The notes: generated from the sequence alone by a model not told the origin. A stretch of 64,000 nt of DNA from Zygnema cylindricum (GCA_037447655.1 JBBHKE010000063.1:14466-78465); one strand, 5' to 3'. Shown: positions 48,852 through 59,079, counted from the stretch's first letter. A program made the numbers and translations.

Positions 48852-49817
48852 TGTTGTCCATAGCCTATTTCAGCCATATATTACTCACGGAAACACCCAA
48901 AGACTACCTCAAAAACAGCTGTGTTTCGGACAGCACAGATTACTCCACAATGAACATAATCACCTCAAACTGCAGCAATATGCAGTATAACATATACACT
49001 ATAAACTCCCAAAGTTACAGCTAAATCCACCAAGGCATCTAGAAGATATAGGCTCTAGAGTTTCACAAAAACAGTTGACAGCTTCACAAACTAACCACTT
49101 AGACTGCTCACAGAATCTTAAAGAGATACTGTAATATAATGAAACTTCCTACACATATATAATAGTATATCATAGAATAATTCCACAAAGTTTCATATGA
49201 AAGCACAATTCAGAGTGATCACACCAACAGGTCAAAGATGCAGAAAACAGTCCGCCATTACTTTGATTAACTTGACTGCGATACATAAAATAATCTAAGT
49301 CCTGCAAGTTATACTCAGAGTACGGAGGCATACCAGCCGTACTGTATCTATTCTAATATCCTAACTAGTCAAAAGGACAAACCTCTGTTGTATAGAATAT
49401 TTACAGCGTACTCTTCGTCTGTCAGAAACTAAGCTACCACTTAGCAACCACTAAGCTACCACTATCGTTTAATCATCATTAATTCAAATCTATCCTATTC
49501 ATATTATCCGTCGTTGCGCTAGCTGCGCTGGCTGCGCTTTCCGTACGTATCATAAAAATAGCCGCAGCTGCGTTCACTTAACTGTGTAGCAGCTCCGCCG
49601 TACCGGCGGCGCACATTTCAATATTTCGTTCATTCTATATCGCATCGCTTCGCAATCCGCCATCCATTTGTTAGTGCCTGTTCACGCCACTTTAATCATG
49701 TCCGTACGTTTGCTCCCCTAATCCGTGAATCTATTCGGGTCTCCATATTATATCCACTTAGCAGTTTAGCACATAAAAAATGTCTCGTACGCACGAAACT
49801 AACTTTTCAAAACAACA
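48852..49817 (-). repeat. 3' LTR of Copia B
   Basis: 966 bp. It borders a polypurine tract on the internal side. It is highly similar to the 5' LTR, with scattered substitutions and a small duplication difference near 52948-52968. The gag ATG is retained (minus-strand ATATGGCTGAAATAGG). Confidence 0.93.
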
Positions 49818-49842
49818 CTCCCCTGAAAATTTAGTTTCGTGC
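49791..49842. repeat. 18-bp inverted repeat spanning the PPT/LTR junction of Copia B
   Basis: GCACGAAACTAACTTTTC (49791-49808) pairs with GAAAATTTAGTTTCGTGC (49825-49842) with one mismatch. The 16-base loop contains the LTR tip and the purine-rich tract. A similar, weaker arrangement frames the same junction in family A. Confidence 0.85.
49818..49829 (-). other. Polypurine tract of Copia B
   Basis: Minus-strand TTTTCAGGGGAG directly precedes the LTR start TGTTGTTTTG. GGGGAG is shared with family A. Confidence 0.8.
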
Positions 49843-49857
49843 ACCAAGAAAGATATG

Positions 49858-50060
49858 CAGTGTGTATTGCTATGCTGCTACGCTGCGCTAGTTTGACATC
49901 GCAGCGCAGTAGAAGTGCATCGTGTATTGCTATGCTGCTACGCTGCGCTAGTTTGACATCGCAGCGCAGTAAAAGTGCAGCGTGTATTGCTATGCTGCTA
50001 CACTGCGCTAGTTTGACATCGCAGCGCAGTAAAAGTACAGCGTGTACTGCTTTGCTACTT
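49858..50060. repeat. 60-bp tandem repeat in the Copia B 3' region
   Basis: About 3.3 copies of a 60-bp unit containing GCTATGCTGCTACGCTGCGC and a GACATCGCAGCGCAGT segment; copies differ by one to three bases. Long frames seen on both strands here are repeat artefacts. The same GCTGCG words occur in the LTRs and in the family A 3' region near 61510-61640. Confidence 0.9.
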
Positions 50061-50581
50061 TTGACAATGTAGCCTGTAAGAATAAATGATGCACCTGTAC
50101 TACTTTGGTGCCATGCTGTGTTATTTTGACATCGCAGCCCTAGCAACCGCTCCTCTTTACCCTTGACTTCTTCCTCACAGCCTCATCTACTAAGACTATA
50201 GCTTTCTAACTTAACATTTCTCCCCTAAAGCTGTAGACTCAGTAGTCTATTCTGTATGCACCTATATCTATTCTTATACAGACACAAAAAAATATTTAGA
50301 GATTCAAAAATTACTATTAACCCCCTACAAAATTTTTAGCAAACACCAACACATCACCACTGTTTTGTTGATGTTGCCATTGCTCCTGGTGCCTTCGCCA
50401 TTTCCCATTCGTCTTTTTGAAAAACCCACCACCTTGCAAAATTTGTCCTGTAACAGCTTGCCGTAGGCCATAAATGCCACACTGTCTCTTCACTAATGTT
50501 ATAACAACTCTCCAGTGAATTCGAATCTCCATTTGTATTCATCACCTAGCCATGTTATCAAATTTCTCGAAAACCAATCAC
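50061..50581 (-). other. Copia B 3' untranslated region
   Basis: Between the 60-bp repeats and the second ORF. Only short frames (up to 71 codons), none with recognisable motifs. Contains a segment (50195-50240) resembling a polypurine tract context (minus-strand GTTTACAGCTTTAGGGGAG-like), possibly an old or duplicated tract. Confidence 0.5.
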
Positions 50582-51535
50582 CTACACACTTTTATCAAAC
50601 AATTGCTGCATATTGTCCCCCATTAGAAGCTTCCACGCCTTCCATTTCGTTAGATGTATCTTGCTGACGCTGCTGCACCAAAGTCTCATAAAATTTCTTG
50701 AAAAGTCGTTAAAGTCTCCATAGTTTCCCGTTACACATTCTCTGACTGTTTCCTGTTGCGTTCTTCGGTGTGATCTATTTTGTAACAATTTTCTTCTCCG
50801 AATGTGTTTCCGCAATCTGTCTCTTTTTTTAGTTTTCTTATGACTCTCTGATCTGTTCATAGTTTTTCCATGGTTTCCCCTCTTACTACCTCTATAAGGT
50901 GAAATTTTTCTTACTAACTTTCGGTCTTTTTCCTTAGATCTGCCACTTCTCTTAAGTGTATGTATTTTCAATATATTCATTCTGGCCCTCTTTTTAGTTA
51001 GCTGGTCTTTCCTCTTCCTAGCATTTGCATGAACTTTCTTCATTAGTCTCATTTTATTAGCAATTTTTACTCGTTTCTCGATGAGTTCAATAGTTTTTAA
51101 ACCCACAGTATTTTCCCCTTGTGATGTTAATTCCCCATTTTGTGTAAGTACACCCTTTTTCATCTCATCGTTATCTTTTTCCCTTTCTTGAAGTTTTGTT
51201 TTTATTTTAGTGTTCTCTATTTCTAAAGAATGTTCTTCAGCCAAATTAAAGTTTACTTCTTTAACTCCCCTTACTTTATGAATTTCTTCTCCTTGTACGT
51301 TATGCTTACACACCAAATTATCACTAGAAGGAGTTACATAATCTGAGTCTTTTTCACTTTCTTCTTTCTCCTCACTATTTTTTGTAGCAATAATCTCTCC
51401 AGTTTCTTCCACTTTCATGTGCCCTCCACTTCTTTTGGCTTCTCTTATTGTAGTTGCCTCTTCCTTTAGTAATTGTTTGTCACTTACCAATTTATCATAG
51501 GAAATGTTGACAGAAACGGGATCTTTTTCTGTCAT
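50582..51535 (-). CDS. Copia B second ORF (317 aa, Lys/Arg-rich, unknown)
   Basis: Starts at an ATG 32 bases after the gag stop and runs 317 codons without a break. I recognise no family. The N-terminal half is acidic and charged (KNSEEKEESEKDSD, LEIENTKIKTKLQERE), with stretches that could form coiled coils. The C-terminal half is strongly basic (ANARKRKDQLTKKRARMN, RDRLRKHIRRRKLLQNR), suggesting nucleic acid binding or nuclear targeting. The last 50 residues are less charged (WKAWKLLMGDNMQQLFDKSV). It has no zinc knuckle, DSGA, DDE or YVDD motif. It replaces pol in position. As part of a non-autonomous element it might help packaging or targeting; that is inference. Confidence 0.6.
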   Translation of the reverse strand: MTEKDPVSVNISYDKLVSDKQLLKEEATTIREAKRSGGHMKVEETGEIIATKNSEEKEESEKDSDYVTPSSDNLVCKHNVQGEEIHKVRGVKEVNFNLAEEHSLEIENTKIKTKLQEREKDNDEMKKGVLTQNGELTSQGENTVGLKTIELIEKRVKIANKMRLMKKVHANARKRKDQLTKKRARMNILKIHTLKRSGRSKEKDRKLVRKISPYRGSKRGNHGKTMNRSESHKKTKKRDRLRKHIRRRKLLQNRSHRRTQQETVRECVTGNYGDFNDFSRNFMRLWCSSVSKIHLTKWKAWKLLMGDNMQQLFDKSV

Positions 51536-51567
51536 ATTTTTCTCCTCATTCCGAACAACACAGAAGG

Positions 51568-52440
51568 TCAGTAATAAATAAATTCTTCAACACACTGTGT
51601 ATTCTTTTTGTCAGATGTCGATTCTTGTCTCTCACTTACGAAAGCACTTGATTCCCTTCTTGTTGAGGGACGGACTAGGTTGTTATCCCATCCATCTTTG
51701 AAATTCCCTGTAGCACATGCACTTTTATATGATAGACATACCCTGAAGGTATGTCCTAAGTTATTACAGTAAAAACAATTTTTAGGCAGATCTCCGAACT
51801 CACTATTACCTTTAATTTTCCGAAACTGAGACTTAGATTCCTTTATATTCCTCTCACTTGATAGAACCTTTCTATTAGCCTCTTCATCTAGAACAGCTCG
51901 TCTAGCTACAGTTAAACTCCAATCCCTTTTGTCAATTACAGTCAATCGATCGAATGCGCTCTTATATTCTTTAGGTAGACTTCTCATTAACAAGATAGCT
52001 TGTTGAGCATCTGTAAAGTTTCCTCCTGCCAGATCATTTTCTGCAAATAATACTTGTAAGTCAATATAGTGTTTCTCCATACTACCTCCTACATACTTGT
52101 GTTCAACTATTTTGGTAACACTGCTGAGCCAATGATATAAAGAAGTCTTTGCATACATACATTCTAAGCACTTCCATAATTCAGCTGCCTTGTTGAAACT
52201 TAGATATGACATTACCAAATCTTCAGTCAAGGAGTTCTTGATAACCCTTAGACACTCATTATTTTTCCTTTTCCATCCATTTGATGTTTCGGCCAAGGTA
52301 CCGTCCACCACGTCCATTAGCTCCATCATCTCGAAGTAGCTCTCGAGTGCACACTTCCAGTAGTGATATTTTGATCCACCAAATATGGGTAGCCATGGGT
52401 GTGGTCCTATAACCTGTTGTCCATAGCCTATTTCAGCCAT
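51568..52440 (-). CDS. Copia B gag (290 aa)
   Basis: An intact frame starts at an ATG that lies 26 bases inside the 5' LTR; reading crosses the LTR end and the primer site (QQVIGP). A Copia gag capsid-type domain covers about residues 15-190 (LPIFGGSKYHYWKCALESYF, LWKCLECMYAKTS, LLMRSLPKEYKSAF). A CCHC knuckle follows at C222, C225, H230 and C235 (CFYCNNLGHTFRVC). The architecture matches the family A gag, but the sequence is clearly different. It is full length and unbroken, so this copy could still supply or use particles. The short gap to the next ORF suggests reinitiation or a shared transcript. Confidence 0.9.
   Translation of the reverse strand: MAEIGYGQQVIGPHPWLPIFGGSKYHYWKCALESYFEMMELMDVVDGTLAETSNGWKRKNNECLRVIKNSLTEDLVMSYLSFNKAAELWKCLECMYAKTSLYHWLSSVTKIVEHKYVGGSMEKHYIDLQVLFAENDLAGGNFTDAQQAILLMRSLPKEYKSAFDRLTVIDKRDWSLTVARRAVLDEEANRKVLSSERNIKESKSQFRKIKGNSEFGDLPKNCFYCNNLGHTFRVCLSYKSACATGNFKDGWDNNLVRPSTRRESSAFVSERQESTSDKKNTQCVEEFIYY
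52403..52414 (-). other. Copia B putative primer binding site
   Basis: Minus-strand GGTTATAGGACC directly follows the LTR end. It resembles the half-tRNA initiator-Met site GGTTATGGGCCC with two differences, so it is either a drifted site or pairs with another tRNA anticodon arm. Confidence 0.55.
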
Positions 52441-53389
52441 GGATTACTCACGGAAACACCCAAAGACTACCTCAAAAACAGCTGTGTTTCGGACAGCACA
52501 GATTACTCCACAATGAACATAATCACCTCAAACTGCAGCAATATGCAGTATAACATATACACTATAAACTCCCAAAGTTACAGCTAAATCCACCAAGGAA
52601 TCTAGAAGATATAGGTTCCAGAGTTTCACAAAAACAGCTGACAGCTTCACAAACTAACCACTTAGACTGCTCACAGAATCTTACAGAGATACTGTAATAT
52701 AATGAAACTTCACACACATATATATTTTATATCATAGAATAACTCCACAAAGTTTCATATGAAAGCACCAATCAGAGTGATCACACCAACAGGTCAAAGA
52801 TGCAGAAAACAGTCCGCCATTACTTTGATTAACTTGACTGCGATACATAAAATAATCTAAGTCCTGCAAGTTATACTCAGAGTACGGAGGCATACCAGCC
52901 GTACTGTATCTACTCTAATATCCTAACTAGTCAAAAGGAAAAACCTTCGTTGTACACCGTTGTACAGAATATTTACAGCGTACTCTTCGTATGTCAGAAA
53001 CTAAGCTACCACTAAGCAACCACTAAGCTACCACTATCGTTTAATCATCATTACTTGAAATCTATCCTATTCATATTATCCGTCGTTGCGCTAGCTGCGC
53101 TGGCTGCGCTTTCCGTACGTATCATAAAAATAGCCGCAGCTGCGTTCACTTAACTGCGTCGCAGCTCCGCCGTACCGGCGGCGCATATTTCAATATTTCG
53201 TTCATTCCATATCGGATCGCTTCGCGATCCGCCATCCATTTGTTAGTGCCTATTCACGCCACTTTAATTATGTCCGTACGTTTGCTCCCCTAATCCGTGA
53301 ATCTATTCGGGTCTCCATATTATATCCACTTAGCAGTTTCGCACATAAAAAATGTCTCGTACGCACAAAACTAACTTTTCAAAACAACA
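52415..53389 (-). repeat. 5' LTR of Copia B
   Basis: 975 bp, ending CAACA at 53389, with satellite AGATAACAATT immediately after. The gag ATG (52438-52440) is inside it. Confidence 0.93.
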
Positions 53390-55242
53390 AGATAACAATT
53401 TTTGTTAGCGCTAACAGTTTGTATAAGTTAGGTAACAATTCTTGTCAGCGCTAACAGTTTGTGTAAGTTAGGTAACAATTCTTGTAAGCGCTAACAGTTA
53501 ATGTAAGTTAGGCAACATTTTTTGTTAGCGCTAACGATTTGTGTAAATTAGGTAACAATTCATGTAAGTAGTAACGGTTTGTGTAATTTAGATAACAATT
53601 TTTGTTACCGCTAAGAGTTTGTGTAATTTAGATAACAATTCTTATAAGCGCTAACAGTTTGTGTAATTTAGATAACATTTTTTGTTAGCGCTACAGTTTG
53701 TTTAATTTAGATAACAATTCTTGTTAGCGCTAACAGTTTGTGAAAGTAAGGTAACAATTCTTGTTAGCGATAATAATTTCTTTAAGTTAGGCAACAATTT
53801 TTGTTACCGCTAACAATTTGTGTAAATTAGGTGACAAATCATGTAAACGCTAACAGTTTATGTAATTTAGATAACATTTTTTGTTAGCGCTACAGTTTGT
53901 TTAATTTAGATAACAATTGTTGTTAGCGCTAATAGTTTGTGTATGTTCTGTAACAATTCCTGTTAGCGCTATTAGTTTTTGTAATTTAGAAAACATTTAT
54001 TGTTAGCGCTAAGAGTTTGTGTAATTTAGATAACAATTCTTGTTAGAGCTAATAGTTTGTATAAGTTAGGTAACAATTCTTGATAGCGTAAACATTTTGT
54101 GTAGTTTAGATAACATTTCTTGTTAGCGGTAACAGTTTGTGTAATTTAGATAACAATTTTTGTTAGTGCTAACAGTTTGTGTAAGTTAGGTAACAATTCT
54201 TGTTAGCGCCAACAGTTAGTGTAATTTAGATAACAATTCTTGATAGCGCTTACAGTTTCTGTAAGTTAGGCAACAATATTTGCTAGCGCTAACGATTATT
54301 ATAAATTAGGTGACAATTCATGTAAGCGAAAACTGTTTATGTAGTTTAGATAACAATCCTTGTTATTGCTAACAGTTTGTGTAAGTTAGGTAACAATTCT
54401 TGTTAACGATAATTGTTTTTATGAGTTAGGTAACAATTCCTATTAGCATTAACAATTTGTGTAATTTAGATAACAATTCTTGTGAACGATAATTGTATCT
54501 ATGAGTTAGGTAACAATTCCTATTAGCGGTAACAATTTGTGTAATTTAGATAATAATTATTGTTAGCGCTAACAGTTTGTGTAATTAAGATAACAATTTT
54601 TGTTAGCGCTAACCGTTTGTGTAATTAAGATAAAAAAAATTGTTAGAGCTAATAGTTTGTATAAGTTAGGTAACAATTCTTGTTAGCGCTAACATTTTGT
54701 GTAGTTTTGATAACATTTCATGTTAGCGCTAAAAGTTTGTGTAATTTAGATAACAATTTTTGTTAGCGCTAACAGTTTGTGTAAGTTAGGTAACAATTCT
54801 TGTTAGCGCTAACAGTTTGTGTAAGTTAGGTAACAATTCTTGTGAGCGCTAACAGTTAATGTAAGTTAGGCAACATTTTTTGTTAGCGCTAACGATTTGT
54901 GTAAATTAGGTAACAATTCATGTAAGCAGTAACGATTTCTGTAATTTAGATAACAATTTTTGTTACCGCTAACAGTTTGTGTAACTTAGATAACAATTCT
55001 TATTAGTGCTAATTGTTTGTGTAATTCAGATAACATTTTTTGTTAGCGCTAACAGTTTGTGTAATTTAGATAACATTTTTTGTTAGCGCTACAGTTTGTT
55101 TAATTTAGATAACAATTCTTGTTAGCGCTAACAGTTTGTGAAAGTAAGGTAACAATTCTTTTTAGCACTAATAGTTTTTTTTAGTTAGGCAACTATTTTT
55201 GTTACCGCTAACAATTTGTGTAAATTAGGTGACAATTCATGT
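53390..55242. repeat. 40-bp satellite array, block F
   Basis: Same unit and orientation as A-E. Two copies of an AATTG(T/A)(T/A)TCTATGAGTTAGG-type variant group near 54410 and 54490 show a local duplication. The right end goes into a rearranged Copia fragment. Confidence 0.96.
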
Positions 55243-55348
55243 ACCTCTCTTTAAGAGAGCTTGTATCTATAAAGGTCATCTTTGACCTGTCATAACATAC
55301 TGCTCATGGAAGCAAATTCAGTGATTCTTTTTGCGTTTGACTCAAGGG
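55243..55348. other. Short unassigned spacer
   Basis: About 106 bp of unique sequence between satellite F and a Copia LTR tip. It contains small inverted repeats CTCTCT-TTA-AGAGAG and AGGTCA-TCTT-TGACCT. No coding potential; origin unknown. Confidence 0.4.
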
Positions 55349-55386
55349 TGTTGTTCCACGACCACCGGTGCAGGTGGAGGAGCAGA
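55349..55386 (-). repeat. Copia A LTR tip, inverted relative to the adjoining integrase
   Basis: Matches bases 36241-36278 (the inner end of the family A LTR, containing gag-start codons) on the minus strand. It is fused directly to integrase sequence on the plus strand. Confidence 0.8.
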
Positions 55387-56540
55387 GCCGGTCAAAACTT
55401 TTGATGGTTGCGCTTTAGGCAAAATCCACAGATTGCCATTCCCTAAAGAGTCTGAGTATCGGTCAACGAAACTTTTACAACAATTTCATTCGGATGTCTT
55501 TGGTCCGGCGAAGGTTCCATCTACCGGGGGGATGAAATATATGGTCACCTTCATAGATGATTTTTCCAGGTTAACAAAAGTTTGCTTCATGAAGGAGAAG
55601 AGTGAAGTGTTTGGTCACTTCAAACACTATAAAGTATGGGCTGACAAACTTCATAATTCACCTATTTTGCAGCTCAAATCAGATAATGGTGGTGAATATA
55701 TATCGAAGGAATGAAACCTTTTTACTTGAGGAAGGAATTAGTCATCTATTGACTGTTCCATATTCACCGGAACAAAATGGGGTGTCGGAGAGACTGAATA
55801 GAACTCTCACGGAAAGCTCTAGGTCTATGCTCGCAGATAAAAATGTGGATCCGAAATTCTGGGCTGAGGCTCTAAATTGTGCAGTTTATATTAAGAACAG
55901 GATAGGATCAAAATCGGTAGAAACTACTCCTTACGAGAAATGGACAGGTAGCAAACCAGATGTTAGCCATTTCAAAGTCTTTGGTAGTCAATGCTTTATA
56001 TTGGATACGTCTACAAATAGATGGAAAATGGAACCGTTGGGATTACTGGGTATTCTGTTAGGATATGATGATCACTCAAAAGGTTATAGAGTCTTTGTGT
56101 TTGAGAGGCAGAAAATTGTTGTAGCAAGGAACATTATTGTTAAAGATGAACTAGCCTCCATAGATTTATTTCAAATGACAGAGCAGCAAAACCAACAAAA
56201 GGTAAAGGAATATGTCATTTTAGATTCCATGCAGGAAATTGTCCCGCAGATTCTACAAACTCCAGTGGTGACTCCGGAGTCAGACTCTCTCCAAGTTCAT
56301 CAACAACTTCGGGTCCAAACGGACCAACAACGGTCAGTACACACATATCGCAACCAGCGCAATCAGCGCAATGCACAGCATCCGACGATCTCAGCCTCAA
56401 AATTTTCGGGGAAAAGAATCAAGTAGCCGCTTGCAGGCAAGCTCTCACTTTGCCTACTCGGAAGCCTCAAGGGAGCCTTTGACCATTCAGGAGGCCTTCT
56501 CATCACCAGAACGGAATCACTTGATCAAGGCAGCAAACAA
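55387..56540 (+). pseudogene. Copia A-related integrase fragment
   Basis: The plus-strand frame starts at the pre-integrase CDGCALGK region (here FDGCALGK, with Phe-Asp after a lost Cys). It continues through the first aspartate (FIDDFS) and second aspartate (KSDNGGEY). A two-base deletion near 55711 then shifts frame, and the rest follows at 55711-56430 (PEQNGVSERLNRT, PYEKWTGSKPDVSHFKVFGS, GYDDHSKGYRVF) into the linker. It ends at GGCAGCAAACAAC, where satellite G starts. There is no reverse transcriptase and no LTR in the same orientation: a truncated, rearranged relic. Confidence 0.9.
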
Positions 56541-58387
56541 CGTAGGTAACAATTCTTGTTATCCCTAACTGTTTGTGTAATTTAGTTAACAATCTTGTTA
56601 TCGCTAACTGTTTTTGTAATTTAGGTTACAATTCGTGTTAATGCTTACTGTTTGTGTAATTTAGGTAACAATTATTGTTATCGCTAACTATTTGTGTAAT
56701 TTAGGTAACAATTCTTGTTATTGTTAACAATTTGTGTAATTTAGGTAATATTTTTGTTTTCGCTAAACGTTTGTGTAATTTAGGTAACAATTCTTTTAGT
56801 GCTAACAGTTTGTATAATTTAGGTAACAATTCTTGTTATCGCTAACAGTTTGTGTACTTTAGGTAACAACTCTTTTTATCGCTAACAATTTGTGTAAATT
56901 AGGTAATAATTTTTGTTATCGCTAACTCTTTGTGTAAATTAGGTAACCATACTAATTAACGCTAACTGTTTGTGTAATTTAGGTAACAATTCTTGTTATC
57001 GCTAACTGTTTGTGTAATTTAGGTAACAATTCTTGTTATCGCTCACATTTTGTGTAACTTAGGTAACAATTCTTGTTATCGCTAACTGTTTGTGTAATTT
57101 AGGTAACAATTCTTTTATCACTAACTATTTTTGTAATTTAGGTAACAATTCTTGTTATCGCTAACGGTTTGTGTAATTTAGGTAACAATCTTGTTATCGC
57201 TAACTGTTTTTGTAATTTAGGTAACAATTCTTGTTAACGCTTAGTGTTTCTGTAATTTAGGTAACAATTCTAGTTATCGCTAACTGTTTGTGTAATTTAG
57301 GTAACAATTCTTGTTATTGCTAACAATTTGTGTAATTTAGGTAACAATTTTTGTTATCGCTAAACATTTGTGTAATTTAGGTAACAATTATTGTTATCGA
57401 TAACTGTTTGTGTAATTTAGGTAACAATTCTTGTTATCGCTAACTGTTTGTGTAATTTAGGTTACAATTCTTGTTATCGTTAACAGTTTGTGTAATTTAT
57501 GTAACAATTCTTCTTATCGCTAACAGTTTTTGTAATTTAGGTAACAATTCTTTTATCACTAACTGTTTCTGTAATTTAGGTAACAATTCTTGTTATCGCT
57601 AACGGTTTGTGTAATTTAGGTAACAATCTTGTTATCGCTAACTGTTTTTGTAATTTAGGTAACAAATCTTGTTAACGCTTACTGTTTGTGTAATTAAGGT
57701 AACAATTCTAGTTATCGCTAACTGTTGGTGTAATTTAGGTAACAATTTTTGTTATTGCTAACAATTTGTGTAATTTAGGTAACAATTTTTGTTATTGCTA
57801 ACCGTTTGTGTAATTTAGGTAACAATTATTGTTATCGATAACTATTTGTGTAATTTAGGTAACAATTCTTGTTATTGCTAACAATTTGTGTAACTTAGGC
57901 AACAATTCTCGTTATCCCTAACTGTTTGTGTAATTTAGGTAACAATTCTTGTTATCACTAACGGTTTGTGTAATTTAGTTAACAATCTTGTGATCGCAAA
58001 CTGTTTTTGTAATTTAGGTTACAATTTGTGTTAACGCTTAAAGTTTGTGTAATTTAGGTAACAATTCTTGTTATCGCTAACAATTTGTGTAATTTAGGTA
58101 ATATATTTGTTTTCGCTAAACGTTTGTGTAATTTAGGTAACAATCTTTTAGTGCTAACAGTTTGTATAATTTAGGTAACAATTCTTGTTATCGCTAACAG
58201 TTTGTGTACTTTAGGTAACAACTCTTTTTATCGCTAACAATTTGTGTAAATTAGGTAATAATTTTTGTTATCGCTAACTCTTTGTGTAAATTAGGTAACC
58301 ATACTAATTAACGCTAACTGTTTGTGTAATTTAGGTAACAATTCTTGTTATCGCTAACTGTTTGTGTAATTTAGGTAACAATTCTTG
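56541..58387. repeat. Satellite variant array, block G (palindrome-broken subtype)
   Basis: 40-bp units with the same backbone, but most have TTATCGCTAACTG in place of TTAGCGCTAACAG and GTAATTTAGGTAAC throughout. The G-to-T change breaks the palindrome while keeping the CpG. Units are more uniform than in A-F. A multi-unit block near 56741-57010 recurs at about 58090-58387 (offset about 1.35 kb). The array stops at an assembly gap. Confidence 0.93.
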
Positions 58388-58397
58388 NNNNNNNNNN
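58388..58397. other. Assembly gap (10 N)
   Basis: Ten N bases. The left flank is satellite G and the right flank is unique sequence followed by a Copia element without its 5' part. The true gap size is unknown, and the join may be only a scaffold link. Confidence 0.99.
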
Positions 58398-58686
58398 CCT
58401 CTTTAGTAGACACTTGCACTGGTATATAAAGTAAGGGGCCGTCTACCTTGGAAGCGTCCTGGTTTTTGTAGGCTTACTTAAACAACATTTTCAAAACACC
58501 TGGCTACGACTCAGAGAAATCCTTTACCATCAGACACCTAAAACGGGTTTCGCGTCGGTAGTGTACAAAACTGGCCGACTAGATACTAACTCTGTGGGAG
58601 ATCAAAAGGTCGTTACTGGTAAAAAGAGTTCGATAGTATCAAATGTACCGGATTAGAAAATACGGTGTTGAGTAGGCTGACGTTTT
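58398..58686. other. Unassigned sequence after the gap
   Basis: About 290 bp with no recognisable coding motif, no satellite and no LTR signature. Contains TATATAAAG near 58423. It directly precedes the Copia protease/pre-integrase region, where gag and protease would be expected but are not seen. Confidence 0.4.
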
Positions 58687-58716
58687 GTGGTCTCATTTCT
58701 TGTAGTAAAAGGAACC

Positions 58717-59079
58717 ATAATCGGTATAGGCAAAGTCGCACTTACAGGTACTAGAGATAATAGCAAGATGTACCGAATGGATATGGCTAATACCAAGGAA
58801 AATGATGTTCTTTACTCTGGTGTTTTGCAGTCGGATGAGTTGTGGCATAAAAGATTAGGCCATGTAAACTATGATAGCTTGAGAAAAATGGTCATTGCTG
58901 GAAAACTAGAGGGTGTCTCAATCATAGATCAGCCGGTCAAAACATGTGATGGCTGCGCTTTGGGCAAAATCCACAGACTACCATTTCCTAAAGAGACTCA
59001 GCATCGGTCCACAAAACTTTTACAACAAATTCATTCGGATGTTTTTGGTCCTGCGAAGGTTCCATCTGCCGGGGAATGA
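58717..59079 (+). pseudogene. Copia A2 pre-integrase domain
   Basis: Reads GKVALTGTRDNSKMYRMD, HKRLGHVNYDSLRKMV and [16 protein letters not shown], the HHCC zinc module that precedes integrase in Copia. It ends at a frameshift in a run of G near 59072 (fewer G than in the 36-kb copy). Confidence 0.88.

Larger units (their letters stand above)
48852..53389 (-). mobile_element. Pol-less Copia-related element, family B (gag plus unknown ORF)
   Basis: 4538 bp with LTRs at 48852-49817 and 52415-53389 (TGTTG/CAACA ends). The target duplication is AGATC/AGATA (one mismatch). The 2.6-kb internal region holds a gag ORF, a second ORF of 317 codons and an untranslated 3' part with 60-bp repeats. I see no protease, integrase or reverse transcriptase motif on either strand. 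This fits a non-autonomous, gag-coding LTR element (TR-GAG or BARE2-like), mobilised by another Copia. Both ORFs are open. Confidence 0.9.

Noticed and set aside
49799-50146. 115-codon frame with three internal protein repeats
   Set aside because: The repeats are the 60-bp DNA tandem repeat; the opposite strand also stays open, and the frame crosses the LTR boundary.
48852-53389. Hidden reverse transcriptase or integrase in Copia B
   Set aside because: No YVDD, DDE-context, HHCC or DSGA motif was found in frames of the internal region on either strand.
55270-55300. AGGTCA-TCTT-TGACCT as a nuclear receptor response element
   Set aside because: A single six-base inverted repeat in unassigned sequence of unknown organism; chance is likely.
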